Both the position numbers and the translations under genes were made by a program. 64,000 nucleotides of DNA from Phenylobacterium sp. (GTDB lineage Bacteria > Pseudomonadota > Alphaproteobacteria > Caulobacterales > Caulobacteraceae), in contig NZ_PNLB01000002.1 in NCBI RefSeq assembly GCF_013822795.1, positions 1-64,000 of the forward strand. The letters run 5' to 3'. Positions 15,758 through 24,756 of this stretch are shown piece by piece (positions within the stretch are counted from its first letter, which is position 1; each line of letters opens with the position of its first letter). A model generated the notes under the pieces. That model had not been told where the DNA came from and ran no database searches. It saw nothing but the letters and a program-made list of their open reading frames with translations.

Positions 15758-16591
15758 TCAGTATTTTTCAGTGATCCAACGGCGGTGCTTCATCGACGCC
15801 TTGTCGGCGTAGGCATGCTTTTCCGATCGTTCCGGCAGCTTCACCTTCGGCCGATCGACCTTTTCATAAGGAATGCGCGAAAGCAGGTCGGCGATGCAGT
15901 TGAGCCGCGCGCGCCGCTTGTCGTCGGATCTGACAATGTGCCAGGGCGAGAGCGCGGTATCCGTCGCATCGAGCATGTCGTCGCGAGCCCGCGAGTACTC
16001 GTACCATCGCTCCCGCGACGGAAGATCGATCGGGGACAGCTTCCATTGGCGCAGAGGGTCGCCAATCCTGGCCTCGAAACGGCGCTTCTGCTCAGCGTTA
16101 CCCACCTCGAGCCAGTACTTGATGAGGATTATCCCATCCTGGATAGCGAGCTCTTCGACCTTCGGAACCAGCTGCAGAAACCGCTTGGTTTCCTTGGCCG
16201 TGGCAAAGCCCATGACCCGCTCGACCCCTGCACGATTGTACCAGCTGCGGTCGAAGATGATGACCTCCCCGCCCGCGGGGAACCACTTCAGATAGCGCTG
16301 AATGTAGAGCTGGCTCTTCTCCCGATCCGAGGGCGCCGAGAGCGCGACAACCTGGAATACCCGGGGGCTCACCCGCTCCGTGAGGGCCCGGATCAGACCG
16401 CCTTTTCCGGCGGCGTCGCGCCCTTCAAACACAATGATGATGCGCTGACCGGTGCTCTTCACCCAATCCTGAAGAATGCAGAGCTCCACCTGAAGCTTTT
16501 GAAGCTCGCGACGGTACTCTTTCTCCTTCAGCTTCCCTTCACGAGAAGCTGGCGCCTCGAGGTCCTGGATCGTCGCGATTTCGTCGGACAT
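15758..16591 (-). CDS. ppk2: Polyphosphate kinase 2 (PPK2), 277 aa
   Basis: A cytoplasmic P-loop enzyme that moves phosphate between polyphosphate and nucleotides (usually polyP + NDP to NTP). The Walker A loop is GRDAAGKGG at residues 57-65, and the Walker B/lid module is FDRSWYNRAGVERVMGF starting at residue 113, both diagnostic of PPK2. The helical N-terminus (residues 20-50) and the length fit the single-domain class I type. The C-terminal DDKRRARLNCI segment is also typical. It heads a two-gene unit with the 142-residue protein. Whether it prefers ADP, GDP or AMP cannot be read reliably from motifs. Confidence 0.93.
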   Translation of the reverse strand: MSDEIATIQDLEAPASREGKLKEKEYRRELQKLQVELCILQDWVKSTGQRIIIVFEGRDAAGKGGLIRALTERVSPRVFQVVALSAPSDREKSQLYIQRYLKWFPAGGEVIIFDRSWYNRAGVERVMGFATAKETKRFLQLVPKVEELAIQDGIILIKYWLEVGNAEQKRRFEARIGDPLRQWKLSPIDLPSRERWYEYSRARDDMLDATDTALSPWHIVRSDDKRRARLNCIADLLSRIPYEKVDRPKVKLPERSEKHAYADKASMKHRRWITEKY

Positions 16592-16937
16592 GATCTGCGC
16601 CCCGCTGACCCCGAACGGGCCGCTCAGACGTAGTCTCCCCGAACAAGCCTTCAGGCCATCGGTGATTCACCCAGCATGCTCGTCAAAGGCGCCTGATTGG
16701 TCGAAAGCCCTCGGCGGCGATCGCTGAGCATGGCGCGATTGGAGAACGCCGCCTTGCTGCGTTCCGTCGCATCGGCGGCGTAACGACGATCGCTTGAGCC
16801 GACACCGTCCCAGGCGTATGAGGGCGCGAAGCCGATGCGAACGACTCGCATTCCCATTCGCAGCTGAGCTGGACAGAGCCCTTGCGTCACGTCGCCCACC
16901 TAGCCTCGATCAACCTCGCCGTGACGCGCAGGTTCTG
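16592..16937. other. 346-base gap between divergent ppk2 and the DUF3649 gene
   Basis: This should hold the promoters of ppk2 (minus) and of the DUF3649-PepSY-DUF3325 unit (plus). I see no convincing small gene; open frames on both strands here lack a ribosome site and show poor codon composition. I could not recognise a Fur box. Confidence 0.3.
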
Positions 16938-17246
16938 ATGGCCGCTGCTTCCGCGAAAGCGGGCGCGGCCTACCGGTTCGCGGTCGCCTGGCGCGCCATC
17001 TTGGCGGTGGGGGCCAACTATGTCCTTTGCGCGCTGGCCGCCACGGCCCTGGCCCGACTGCTGCCGCTCGCCGGCATGAGCCGCGTCGAGGCGGCGGTGA
17101 CCGGCACGCTCGTCGCCATCATCGCCATGCCCGTGCTGCCGGTGTTCGTCTTCGCCGCGCGCAGTGCATGGAAGCCTACCCTGGTCATGGCCGCCTGCGC
17201 CGCCCTGCTCTGGGCGGCGGCTCGGCTTGCGGGAGCTCCGGCGTGA
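16938..17246 (+). CDS. DUF3649-family small membrane protein, 102 aa
   Basis: Three hydrophobic segments span most of the protein (about residues 18-40, 50-70 and 75-97), ending in ARSAWKPTLVMAACAALLW. It matches the DUF3649 pattern in length and arrangement. These proteins are encoded with PepSY-type iron-uptake membrane proteins, and DUF3325 and DUF3649 genes flank them in siderophore loci. The start ATG is preceded by AGGTTCTG. The stop overlaps the GTG of the next gene (GTGA), a sign of translational coupling. The molecular role is unknown. Confidence 0.75.
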   Translation: MAAASAKAGAAYRFAVAWRAILAVGANYVLCALAATALARLLPLAGMSRVEAAVTGTLVAIIAMPVLPVFVFAARSAWKPTLVMAACAALLWAAARLAGAPA

Positions 17247-18784
17247 ACGGCGGCCTGCGCGCATCGATGAGCTGGCTGCACACCTGGACCGGCCTGATCT
17301 CCGGCTGGCTGGTGTTCGCTATCTTCGCGACCGGGACGGCGACGGTGTTCAGGCACGAGATCGAGGCCTGGGCCCGGCCCTCGCTGAGCGCCAACCCCGA
17401 TCCCGCCGCCGGCCTGCAACGCGCCTACGACCATCTGCTGACCGCCGCCCCGCAGGCGACGCTGTTCGGCGTCCAGGCGCCGAGCCGCCAGGAACGCGAC
17501 ATGCAGGCCTACTGGTCCAACCTCGACGGGACCTACGGCCAGGCCGAACTCGATCCGGCCACCGGCGCGCCGGTCGCCGACCCGCCGACCGGCGGCGGCG
17601 AGATGTTCTACCGCTTCCACTTCGAACTGATGGCCCCCTACCCGTACGGGCGACTGGCCGCCTGCCTGGCCGCGGCGTTCTTCGCCAGCGCCGTGGTCAG
17701 CGGGGTCATCACCCACAAGCGGATCTTCTCGGACTTCTTCACCTTCCGCCCTGAGAAGGGCGGCCAGCGCGCCTGGCTGGACGGCCACAACGTGCTCGGC
17801 GTCCTGGCCCTGCCGTTCCACCTGTTCATCGCCCTGACCGGGATCATCACCCTGGCCACGACCTTCATGCCGTTCGGCATGGTCGGCGGCTATGGCAAGG
17901 ACCTGGCGGCGTTCTACGCCGACAGCGCGCCCGAAACCCGCGGCATGCCCGAGCGCGCCGGCAAGCCCGCCGTCATGGCCCCGCTCGGCCCGATGATCTC
18001 CACCGCCGAGCGCCAGTTGGGCGGCCAGGTTCTGCGTCTCACCGTCAACAATCCCGGCGACGCCTCGGCCCGCGTCACCCTGCATCGCGACAACGAGGGA
18101 CGGCTGAGCCGTCCTGCGGTCGCCGCCGTCTTCGACGGGGTCACGGGCAAGCTGCTGACGGCCTCGCCGCCGCCGGGTCCGGCCATGGCGACCAACGACC
18201 TGCTCTACGGCCTGCACATGGCCGAATTCGCGGGTCCGGCCCTGCGCTGGCTCTACTTCTTCGCCGGGCTGTCAGGCTGCGGGCTGATCGCCTCGGGCCT
18301 GGTGCTCTGGACGGTCTCGCGCCGCCGCAAGCTGCCCGATCCTGCCAAGCCCTACTTCGGCTTCCGCCTGGTCGAGGTGATGAACGTCGGCGCGGTCATG
18401 GGCCTGCCGCTGGCGATCGCCGGTTTCTTCTGGGCCGACCGGCTGCTGCCGGCGGACCTGGCCGAGCGGCCCGCGGTCGAGGGCCGAATCTTCCTGGCCA
18501 CGATCGCTGCGACCATCGTCTACAGCGCCCTGCGCCCGCAAAAGCGCGCCTGGACCGAGGCCGCCTGGCTCGCCGCCTTCGCCTTCGCCGCGATCCCGCT
18601 GCTCTCGGCGGCGACCGGCGGACGCAACCTGGCCGCCAGCGCCGCAGCCGGCGACTGGGCCATGGTCGCCCTCGACCTGACGCTGGTCGCGCTGGGCGGC
18701 GGCTTCCTGTTCATGGCCCGCCGGGCAGGCCGCGTCGCCGCGCCGACTCCGCGTCGGGCGGCGCGCACGGCGGCGGCGGAGTAG
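17243..18784 (+). CDS. PepSY-associated TM-helix protein (iron-uptake type), 513 aa
   Basis: An inner-membrane protein. The first helix lies in SWLHTWTGLISGWLVFAIFA, the hallmark of the PepSY_TM family. Further helices lie near AACLAAAFFASAVVSGVI, LFIALTGIITLATTF, FFAGLSGCGLIASGLVL and three to four segments near the C-terminus. A periplasmic loop between the first two helices carries the PepSY-like part. Family members act in siderophore or ferric-iron reduction and uptake at the inner membrane. The start is GTG at 17243, overlapping the upstream stop; ATG at 17267 is an alternative. Histidines in the membrane segments (H-N-V-L-G, LYGLHMAEF) could bind haem as in related reductases. Confidence 0.88.
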   Translation: MNGGLRASMSWLHTWTGLISGWLVFAIFATGTATVFRHEIEAWARPSLSANPDPAAGLQRAYDHLLTAAPQATLFGVQAPSRQERDMQAYWSNLDGTYGQAELDPATGAPVADPPTGGGEMFYRFHFELMAPYPYGRLAACLAAAFFASAVVSGVITHKRIFSDFFTFRPEKGGQRAWLDGHNVLGVLALPFHLFIALTGIITLATTFMPFGMVGGYGKDLAAFYADSAPETRGMPERAGKPAVMAPLGPMISTAERQLGGQVLRLTVNNPGDASARVTLHRDNEGRLSRPAVAAVFDGVTGKLLTASPPPGPAMATNDLLYGLHMAEFAGPALRWLYFFAGLSGCGLIASGLVLWTVSRRRKLPDPAKPYFGFRLVEVMNVGAVMGLPLAIAGFFWADRLLPADLAERPAVEGRIFLATIAATIVYSALRPQKRAWTEAAWLAAFAFAAIPLLSAATGGRNLAASAAAGDWAMVALDLTLVALGGGFLFMARRAGRVAAPTPRRAARTAAAE

Positions 18785-18788
18785 CGGC

Positions 18789-19091
18789 ATGGAACTGCTC
18801 GGCCTCGCCAGCGCCCCCCTCGCCTTCGCGGCCTTCATCTGCGCGGCGCTGTCCATGGACCGCCATCATCGCCAGGTGACCGGCTACGCCTGTCCAGCCG
18901 CGCGCCGGGCGCGGCTGCGGCTCGCCAGCAAGGCGCTGTTCGTGCTGGCGTTTCTGCTCGGAATAATCGGCGGCGGCGTCGGCATCGTCGCCGGCGTGCT
19001 GGGCGCGGGCCTGGCGGCCGGGGTCGTGGTGACGACCCTGACCGTCCGCCCGGCTCTGCTGGCCCGGCTGCTCGCGCCCCGCGCCTCCTAA
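18789..19091 (+). CDS. DUF3325-family small membrane protein, 100 aa
   Basis: Three hydrophobic helices (about residues 5-22, 48-66 and 68-90) and the characteristic SMDRHHRQVTGY segment after the first helix, as in DUF3325 proteins. It starts four bases after the stop of the PepSY gene and completes the DUF3649-PepSY-DUF3325 unit. The biochemical role is unknown; genetic context elsewhere ties it to siderophore-dependent iron uptake. Confidence 0.78.
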   Translation: MELLGLASAPLAFAAFICAALSMDRHHRQVTGYACPAARRARLRLASKALFVLAFLLGIIGGGVGIVAGVLGAGLAAGVVVTTLTVRPALLARLLAPRAS

Positions 19092-19094
19092 GGC

Positions 19095-19120
19095 GGACCG
19101 CACCGCACGCGGCGCGGTCC
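19095..19120. terminator. Hairpin between convergent DUF3325 and glcB genes
   Basis: GGACCGC (19095-19101) pairs with GCGGTCC (19114-19120) in the 37-base gap between two convergent stops. No T-run follows on either strand, so intrinsic termination is uncertain. Confidence 0.3.
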
Positions 19121-19128
19121 TGCCGGCG

Positions 19129-21282
19129 TCAGGCGCCGGCCAGCTGCGCCTTACGCTCGCGGCGGCGGCGGGTCAGCACGTGCTCGGTGTAGCCGTTCGG
19201 CTGCACGCGGCCCTCGAACACCAACTCCAGCGCGGCCTGATAGGCGATGCTGGCGGCCGGGTCGGTCGCCATCGCCTGATAAGCCGCGTCGCCGGCGTTC
19301 TGGGCGTCGACCACCTTGGCCATCCGGCCGAAAGTCTCGCGCACCTGCTCTTCGGTGCAGACGCCGTGGTGCAACCAGTTCGCCATGTGCTGGCTGGAGA
19401 TCCGCAGGGTGGCGCGGTCTTCCATCAGCCCGACGTCATGGATGTCCGGCACCTTGGAGCAGCCGACGCCCTGGTCGATCCAGCGCACCACGTAGCCGAG
19501 GATGCCCTGGGCGTTGTTGTCCAGCTCCTGCTGGACGTCCGCGGCGTTCCAGTTCGACTTGGCCAGCGGCGGGGTCAGCAGTTCGTCGGTCCCGGTCTTG
19601 GTCCCCGACTTGAGCATCGAGGCCTGCAGCGCCGGCACGTCGACCTCGTGGTAGTGCAGCGCGTGCAGCACGGCGGCGGTCGGCGACGGCACCCAGGCGG
19701 TGTTCGCCCCGGCCTTCGGATGGCCGACCTTGGCGGCCAGCATGTCCTTCATCATGTCGGGCGCGGCCCACATGCCCTTGCCGATCTGGGCGCGGCCGGG
19801 GAAGCCCGTGGCCAGGCCGATTTCGACGTTGCGCTTTTCGTAGGCCGGCAGCCACGGCTCGGCCTTGATGGCGTCCTTGCGAACCACCGGGCCCGCTTCC
19901 ATCGCCGTGTGGATCTCGTCGCCCGTACGGTCGAGGAAGCCGGTGTTGATGAACACGATGCGCTCACGCGCGGCGTGGATGCAGGCGGCCAGGTTGGCGC
20001 TCGTGCGGCGCTCCTCGTCCATGACGCCCAGCTTCACGGTGTTGCGTTCCAGGCCGAGCGCGTCCTCGACCAGGTCGAACAGACGCACGGCCAGGGCGAC
20101 CTCGTCCGGGCCGTGCATCTTCGGCTTCACGACATAAACCGAACCGGCCGTGCTGTTGCGGCGCGCGCCCTTCAGGTCATGCAGGGCGGCGGCGACCGTC
20201 ACCAGGGCATCAACCGCGGTTTCGAACACCGGCTGGCCATCGAAGGTCACCGCGTCGGTCAGCATGTGGTGGCCGACATTGCGCACCAGCATCAGACTGC
20301 GCCCGCGCAGGGTCAGCGCGCCGCCGGCGGCCGCGGTGTAGGCGCGATCTTCGTCCAGGCGGCGGGTCTCGGTCTGGCCGCCCTTGGAGAAGGTCGAGGT
20401 CAGGTCGCCGCGCATCAGGCCCAGCCAGTTGCGGTAGACGTTGGTCTTGTCCTCGGCGTCGACGGCGGCGACCGAGTCCTCGCAGTCCTGGATCGCGGTC
20501 AGCGCCGCCTCGACCAGCACGTCGGCGACGCCCGCGGGGTCGTCCTTGCCGATGTTGTGCGAGCGGTCGATGAGGATCTCGAGATGCAGGCTGTTGTGGG
20601 CCAGCAGAACACCGGCCGGCCCGGCGGCGTCGCCGCGATAGCCCACGAACTGAGCCGGGGTGGCCAGCGCGACCTCTTGGCCGTCCTTCAGGCGCACGAC
20701 CAGGCTCTGACCCGAAACCACATAGGCTGTGGCGTCGGCATGCGAGCCGGAAGCCAGCGGCGCGGCGCGGTCCAGGAAGCCCCGGGCGAACGCCACCACC
20801 TTGGCCCCGCGCACCGGATCATAGCCCTTGCCGCCGGTCGGCGGTTCGAGCGCATCGGTGCCGTAGAGCGCGTCATAGAGGCTGCCCCACCGCGCGTTGG
20901 CGGCGTTGAGCGCGAAGCGGCCGTTGGACACCGGCACCACCAGCTGCGGGCCGGCGACCGAGGCGATCTCCGGATCGACGTTCTTGGTGCTGATCTCGAA
21001 GGCGGCCGGCTCGGGCAGCAGGTAGCCGATCTCGCGCAGGAAGGCGGTTTCCTCGGCCACGTCCAGCGGCTTGCCGCGGCGCTCGCGCCACCAGCTGTCG
21101 ATCTGCGCCTGCAACTCGTCGCGGCGCTGCAGCAGGGCTGCGTTGCGGGGGGTGAAGTCGGCCAGCACCTTTTCCAGCGCGGCCCAGAAGGCGTCGGACG
21201 CTACGCCCGTCCCCGGCAGCAGCTCGCCTTCCACGAAAGCGTGCAGCGTGTCGTCGACCGTGAGGGATTTGCTGATGTTCAT
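19129..21282 (-). CDS. glcB: Malate synthase G, 717 aa
   Basis: Condenses glyoxylate and acetyl-CoA to malate, the second step of the glyoxylate shunt. The length is close to the 723 residues usual for the G isoform. Family blocks visible include [72 protein letters not shown] and the C-terminal [11 protein letters not shown]. The catalytic Asp/Arg/Glu set known in the family falls in the conserved blocks ([13 protein letters not shown]). The start ATG follows a GGGG-rich leader. It lies 151 bases downstream of the ScfR-like regulator gene on the same strand, opposite the aceA promoter, which makes one acetate/fatty-acid utilisation locus. Confidence 0.97.
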   Translation of the reverse strand: MNISKSLTVDDTLHAFVEGELLPGTGVASDAFWAALEKVLADFTPRNAALLQRRDELQAQIDSWWRERRGKPLDVAEETAFLREIGYLLPEPAAFEISTKNVDPEIASVAGPQLVVPVSNGRFALNAANARWGSLYDALYGTDALEPPTGGKGYDPVRGAKVVAFARGFLDRAAPLASGSHADATAYVVSGQSLVVRLKDGQEVALATPAQFVGYRGDAAGPAGVLLAHNSLHLEILIDRSHNIGKDDPAGVADVLVEAALTAIQDCEDSVAAVDAEDKTNVYRNWLGLMRGDLTSTFSKGGQTETRRLDEDRAYTAAAGGALTLRGRSLMLVRNVGHHMLTDAVTFDGQPVFETAVDALVTVAAALHDLKGARRNSTAGSVYVVKPKMHGPDEVALAVRLFDLVEDALGLERNTVKLGVMDEERRTSANLAACIHAARERIVFINTGFLDRTGDEIHTAMEAGPVVRKDAIKAEPWLPAYEKRNVEIGLATGFPGRAQIGKGMWAAPDMMKDMLAAKVGHPKAGANTAWVPSPTAAVLHALHYHEVDVPALQASMLKSGTKTGTDELLTPPLAKSNWNAADVQQELDNNAQGILGYVVRWIDQGVGCSKVPDIHDVGLMEDRATLRISSQHMANWLHHGVCTEEQVRETFGRMAKVVDAQNAGDAAYQAMATDPAASIAYQAALELVFEGRVQPNGYTEHVLTRRRRERKAQLAGA

Positions 21283-21433
21283 GCGACCCGTGTCCCCAAC
21301 TAAAGCGTCCTTCGGCTTCGCCGCAGTGCAGCGAGCCGGACCGTTCCGGCGCTTTACTGCACGGAAGCGCGCCGGTTTGAAGCGTTTTGTTCGCCAGGGG
21401 CGACGCTTTGGCGCGCCAGGGGCAGAATTTGCC

Positions 21434-22849
21434 TCAAGCGTCGGAAAAGCCGAACGGCGCGCTCGTGCGGCGGATATCGTCGGCCAGGATCTGGCGGCCG
21501 ATCGGCGGGGCCGAGCGTGCGGTGCACTCGGTGCGATGGCAGAGCCGGCAGGTGACGCCGATCGGCGTGGCGCTCTCCGGGCCCGGACGGTCCTGGGTGT
21601 AGATCAGCCGGTGCGCGTGCTCGGCCGAACAGCCCAGCGCGATCGCCCGCTCAACCCGCGGCGTGCCGAACGCTCCGCCGCCGGCGGTGACTGTGCGGGC
21701 GATCGAGAAGAACCGCTCGCCGTCCGGCAGCTCCAGCCACTGGGTGACGATCTCGCGCGGGGTCTTGAACGCCTGGTGCACCGACCACAGTGGACAGCCG
21801 CCGCCGTGGCGCGCAAACGGAAAGCCGGCGCCGTCCAGGCGCTTGGAGACGTTGCCGGCCGGATCGACGCGGATGAAGAAGAACGGCACCCGCTCGTGGC
21901 CGGGCTTCTGCAGGGTGGTCAGCCGGTGCGCGGTCTGCTCGAAGCTGGCCCCGAACTGGCGGGCCAGCGCCTCCACGTCGTAGCGGCGCGCCTCCACGGC
22001 CTTGGCGAAGGCTGAATAGGGCATCAGGATCGCGGCGGCCGCATAACTTGCCAACGCCCGGCGGGTCAGGCGCTCGCCGCTTTCGCTGGCGAAGGTCCCC
22101 TCGGCGGCGACCGCATCGACGTCCTCGCGCATCTCCAGATAGGCCAGTTGCAGCGCCAGCTGGAACACCTGACTGGCGGTGTCGAGCGAGTCGTCGAGCA
22201 GCAGTTCCTTGCGGTGCCAGTCGAGCCGCCGGATCGAGCCGACCATGAAGCTGGATGGGATGCGCCGAACCCGCAGATTGTGCCGCGCCTTCAGATAGGC
22301 CGCGATGCTGTCATGGGCGGCGACCTGCTGGGCCAGACGCTCGGCTGCATCGTCGAGGACCGGAAACGAGTTGCGCCGCGCGGCCAGGAACCGCCGCGAC
22401 TCCGCCACCGGATCGGCCGCGTCCGGCCCCTGGGCGGCGTCTCCCGCCGGACCCTCGGCCCCGCGGTCGGCCAGGGCCAACTGCTCTTCCTTGTAGGCGG
22501 TGTAGAGCCGCAGCAGCGCCTCGGTGATGCCCGGGAAGTTAGTGGTGACGTCGGTGCTCTCCAGCGTCGGCAGGTCGATGTCGCCGAACATCGGGTCCTT
22601 CAGCACCGCCTGCAGCCGCGCCGCGTCATCCGACCCGCCGTCGCCGGCCAGGGCGGCCATGTCCATCTTGTAGGTCTGCGACAGCCGCAGCAGCATCTCG
22701 GCGCTGAGCGGGCGGTGATTGCGCTCCAGCAGCGCGATGTACGAGGGCGAGACCTCCAGGTCCGCAGCCATGTCCGCCTGGGTCAGGCCATGGTCCCGGC
22801 GCAGGCGGCGCAGGCTCGGCCCGACATAGAGGCGGCGTTCGGCGGCCAT
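21434..22849 (-). CDS. ScfR/RamB-like XRE-family regulator of acetate / short-chain acyl metabolism, 471 aa
   Basis: The N-terminal helix-turn-helix is [20 protein letters not shown] with [14 protein letters not shown] (about residues 14-50). A middle region of about 150 residues contains an IrrE-like fold (DUF955-like, [18 protein letters not shown]). The C-terminal DUF2083-type part has two Cys clusters, [13 protein letters not shown] and [14 protein letters not shown], which suggest metal or redox sensing. This architecture is that of ScfR/RamB regulators, which control glyoxylate-shunt, methylcitrate and acetate genes. It is transcribed divergently from aceA, and glcB follows it, so both shunt genes are the obvious targets. 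A GGAG ribosome site lies six bases before the ATG. Confidence 0.9.
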   Translation of the reverse strand: MAAERRLYVGPSLRRLRRDHGLTQADMAADLEVSPSYIALLERNHRPLSAEMLLRLSQTYKMDMAALAGDGGSDDAARLQAVLKDPMFGDIDLPTLESTDVTTNFPGITEALLRLYTAYKEEQLALADRGAEGPAGDAAQGPDAADPVAESRRFLAARRNSFPVLDDAAERLAQQVAAHDSIAAYLKARHNLRVRRIPSSFMVGSIRRLDWHRKELLLDDSLDTASQVFQLALQLAYLEMREDVDAVAAEGTFASESGERLTRRALASYAAAAILMPYSAFAKAVEARRYDVEALARQFGASFEQTAHRLTTLQKPGHERVPFFFIRVDPAGNVSKRLDGAGFPFARHGGGCPLWSVHQAFKTPREIVTQWLELPDGERFFSIARTVTAGGGAFGTPRVERAIALGCSAEHAHRLIYTQDRPGPESATPIGVTCRLCHRTECTARSAPPIGRQILADDIRRTSAPFGFSDA

Positions 22850-23005
22850 TTCTTACTCCAGAGACTGTCGAGACATTACAGCATTACAGAGATCGTCCGT
22901 AAAGTCTTACATCCGCACCTCGCAGCGACTCCACAGCGCCGCAGCCGCGCCTTAGGTGACCGGCCAACACCGGGTCGAGTTCCCCGGGCTGAGCGGAAGA
23001 GGCAC
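22850..23005. promoter_or_regulatory. Shared regulatory region of the ScfR-like gene and aceA
   Basis: In this 156-base divergent gap there is a perfect tandem repeat CATTACAG CATTACAG (22874-22889), 25 bases from the regulator start codon, followed by GTAA-AGTC-TTAC (22899-22910), a palindrome of the same GTAA/TTAC element. The cluster is a good candidate binding site for the ScfR-like protein on its own promoter and on aceA. The aceA ATG is preceded by GGAAGAGG. Confidence 0.5.
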
Positions 23006-24598
23006 ATGTCCTACCAAGACCACATCATCGAGATGAGCCAGCTCATCAAAAGCAAGAACGGCACCTGGGACGGCATCAACGCCGAATCCGTGGCCCGCAT
23101 GCGTCTGCAGAACCGCTTCAAGACCGGCCTGGAGATCGCCAAGTACAACGCCGCGATCATGCGCCGGGACATGGCGGCCTATGACCTGGACGCCGGTAAG
23201 TACACCCAGTCGCTGGGCTGCTGGCACGGCTTCATCGGCCAGCAGAAGCTGATCTCGATCAAGAAGCACTTCGGCAACACCGACCGCCGCTACCTCTACC
23301 TGTCGGGCTGGATGGTCGCCGCCCTGCGCTCGGAATTCGGCCCGCTGCCGGACCAGTCGATGCACGAGAAGACCTCCGTGCCGGCCCTGATCGAAGAGCT
23401 GTACACCTTCCTGCGCCAGGCCGACGCCCGTGAAATGGGCATGATGTTCCGCGACCTCGACGCCGCGCGCGCCGCCGGCGACAAGAAGCGCGAGCAGGAA
23501 CTGATCGACGCGGTCGACAACTACCAGACCCACGTCGTTCCGGTGATCGCCGACATCGACGCCGGTTTCGGTAACGCCGAAGCCACCTATCTGCTGGCCA
23601 AGAAGATGATCGAAGCGGGCGCCTGCGCCCTGCAGATCGAAAACCAGGTCTCGGACGAAAAGCAGTGCGGCCACCAAGACGGTAAGGTCACCGTGCCGCA
23701 CGAAGACTTCCTCGCCAAGGTCCGCGCCTGCCGCTACGCCTTCCTCGAGCTGGGCGTCGACGACGGCATCATCGTGACCCGCACCGACTCGCTGGGCGCC
23801 GGCCTGACCAAGCAGATCGCCGTCAGCCACACCCCGGGCGACCTGGGCGACCAGTACAACAGCTTCCTGGACTGCGAAGAGATCGCCGCCGCCGACCTGA
23901 AGAACGGCGACGTCATCATCAACCGCGAAGGCAAGCTGCTGCGTCCGAAGCGTCTGCCGTCGAACCTGTTCCAGTTCCGCGAAGGCACCGGCGAAGACCG
24001 CTGCGTCCTGGACTCGATCACCTCGCTGCAGAACGGCGCCGACCTGCTGTGGATCGAAACCGAAAAGCCGCACGTCGAGCAGATCGCCGGCATGATGGAC
24101 CGCGTCCGCGAAGTCATCCCGAACGCCAAGCTGGTCTACAACAACAGCCCGTCGTTCAACTGGACCCTGAACTTCCGTCAGCAAGTGTACGACGCGTGGA
24201 AGACCGCCGGTAAGGACGTCTCGTCCTATGACCGCGCCGGCCTGATGAGCGTGGACTACGACGCCACCGAACTGGCGGCCGAAGCCGACGAACGCATCCG
24301 CACCTTCCAGGCGGACGGCGCCAAGCGCGCGGGCATCTTCCACCACCTGATCACCCTGCCGACCTACCACACCGCGGCCCTGTCGACCGACAACCTGGCC
24401 AAGGAATACTTCGGTTCGCAAGGCATGCTGGGCTACGTGAAGGGCGTCCAGCGCAAGGAGATCCGCGAAGGGATCGCCTGCGTGAAGCACCAGAACATGT
24501 CCGGCTCGGACCTGGGCGACGACCACAAGGAATACTTCGCCGGCGAAGCCGCGCTGAAGGCCGGCGGCGTCCACAACACGATGAACCAGTTCGCCTAA
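23006..24598 (+). CDS. aceA: Isocitrate lyase, long form, 530 aa
   Basis: Splits isocitrate into succinate and glyoxylate. The substrate-loop signature is KQCGH with the nucleophilic Cys at residue 221 (ENQVSDEKQCGHQDGK). Other family blocks are CWHGFIGQQKLISIKKH, VIADIDAGFGNAEATYLLAK and the C-terminal LPTYHTAALSTDNLAKEYFG. At 530 residues it belongs to the longer isoform typical of Caulobacter and Pseudomonas aeruginosa, not the 430-residue E. coli form. The ATG at 23006 has a good GGAAGAGG ribosome site; longer in-frame extensions upstream run through the regulatory region and are rejected. It has strong codon bias (C/G third positions, few rare codons), which fits high expression. A strong intrinsic terminator follows. 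Confidence 0.98.
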   Translation: MSYQDHIIEMSQLIKSKNGTWDGINAESVARMRLQNRFKTGLEIAKYNAAIMRRDMAAYDLDAGKYTQSLGCWHGFIGQQKLISIKKHFGNTDRRYLYLSGWMVAALRSEFGPLPDQSMHEKTSVPALIEELYTFLRQADAREMGMMFRDLDAARAAGDKKREQELIDAVDNYQTHVVPVIADIDAGFGNAEATYLLAKKMIEAGACALQIENQVSDEKQCGHQDGKVTVPHEDFLAKVRACRYAFLELGVDDGIIVTRTDSLGAGLTKQIAVSHTPGDLGDQYNSFLDCEEIAAADLKNGDVIINREGKLLRPKRLPSNLFQFREGTGEDRCVLDSITSLQNGADLLWIETEKPHVEQIAGMMDRVREVIPNAKLVYNNSPSFNWTLNFRQQVYDAWKTAGKDVSSYDRAGLMSVDYDATELAAEADERIRTFQADGAKRAGIFHHLITLPTYHTAALSTDNLAKEYFGSQGMLGYVKGVQRKEIREGIACVKHQNMSGSDLGDDHKEYFAGEAALKAGGVHNTMNQFA

Positions 24599-24622
24599 GC
24601 GAACCTCATCGACCGACAAGGG

Positions 24623-24659
24623 AACGGCCCGGAGCTCACGCTCCGGGCCGTTTTCTTTT
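24623..24659 (+). terminator. Intrinsic terminator of aceA
   Basis: A perfect 12-base-pair stem, AACGGCCCGGAG (24623-24634) with CTCCGGGCCGTT (24641-24652) and a six-base loop, is followed by TTTTCTTTT. This is the clearest terminator in the window. Confidence 0.93.
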
Positions 24660-24756
24660 GCGCGCGGCGCGAGGCCGGCGCGAACTTCATTCTCAACTAA
24701 GGCATTTGGGCGTTTAATTCGCCAGCTAGCATCGCTGTGCTGGGGAATGACACCGG

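Noticed and set aside
16651..16899. An 82-codon minus-strand frame upstream of the DUF3649 gene
   Set aside because: It lacks a ribosome site and recognisable features, and overlaps the expected promoter zone.
19180..21303. A 707-codon plus-strand open frame opposite glcB
   Set aside because: It is a mirror of the malate synthase gene with low-complexity, His/Arg/Gly-rich content and no family signature.
22952..24619. A 555-codon minus-strand open frame opposite aceA
   Set aside because: Antisense to a highly biased, well-recognised gene. The translation is Val/Asp-rich and non-homologous.
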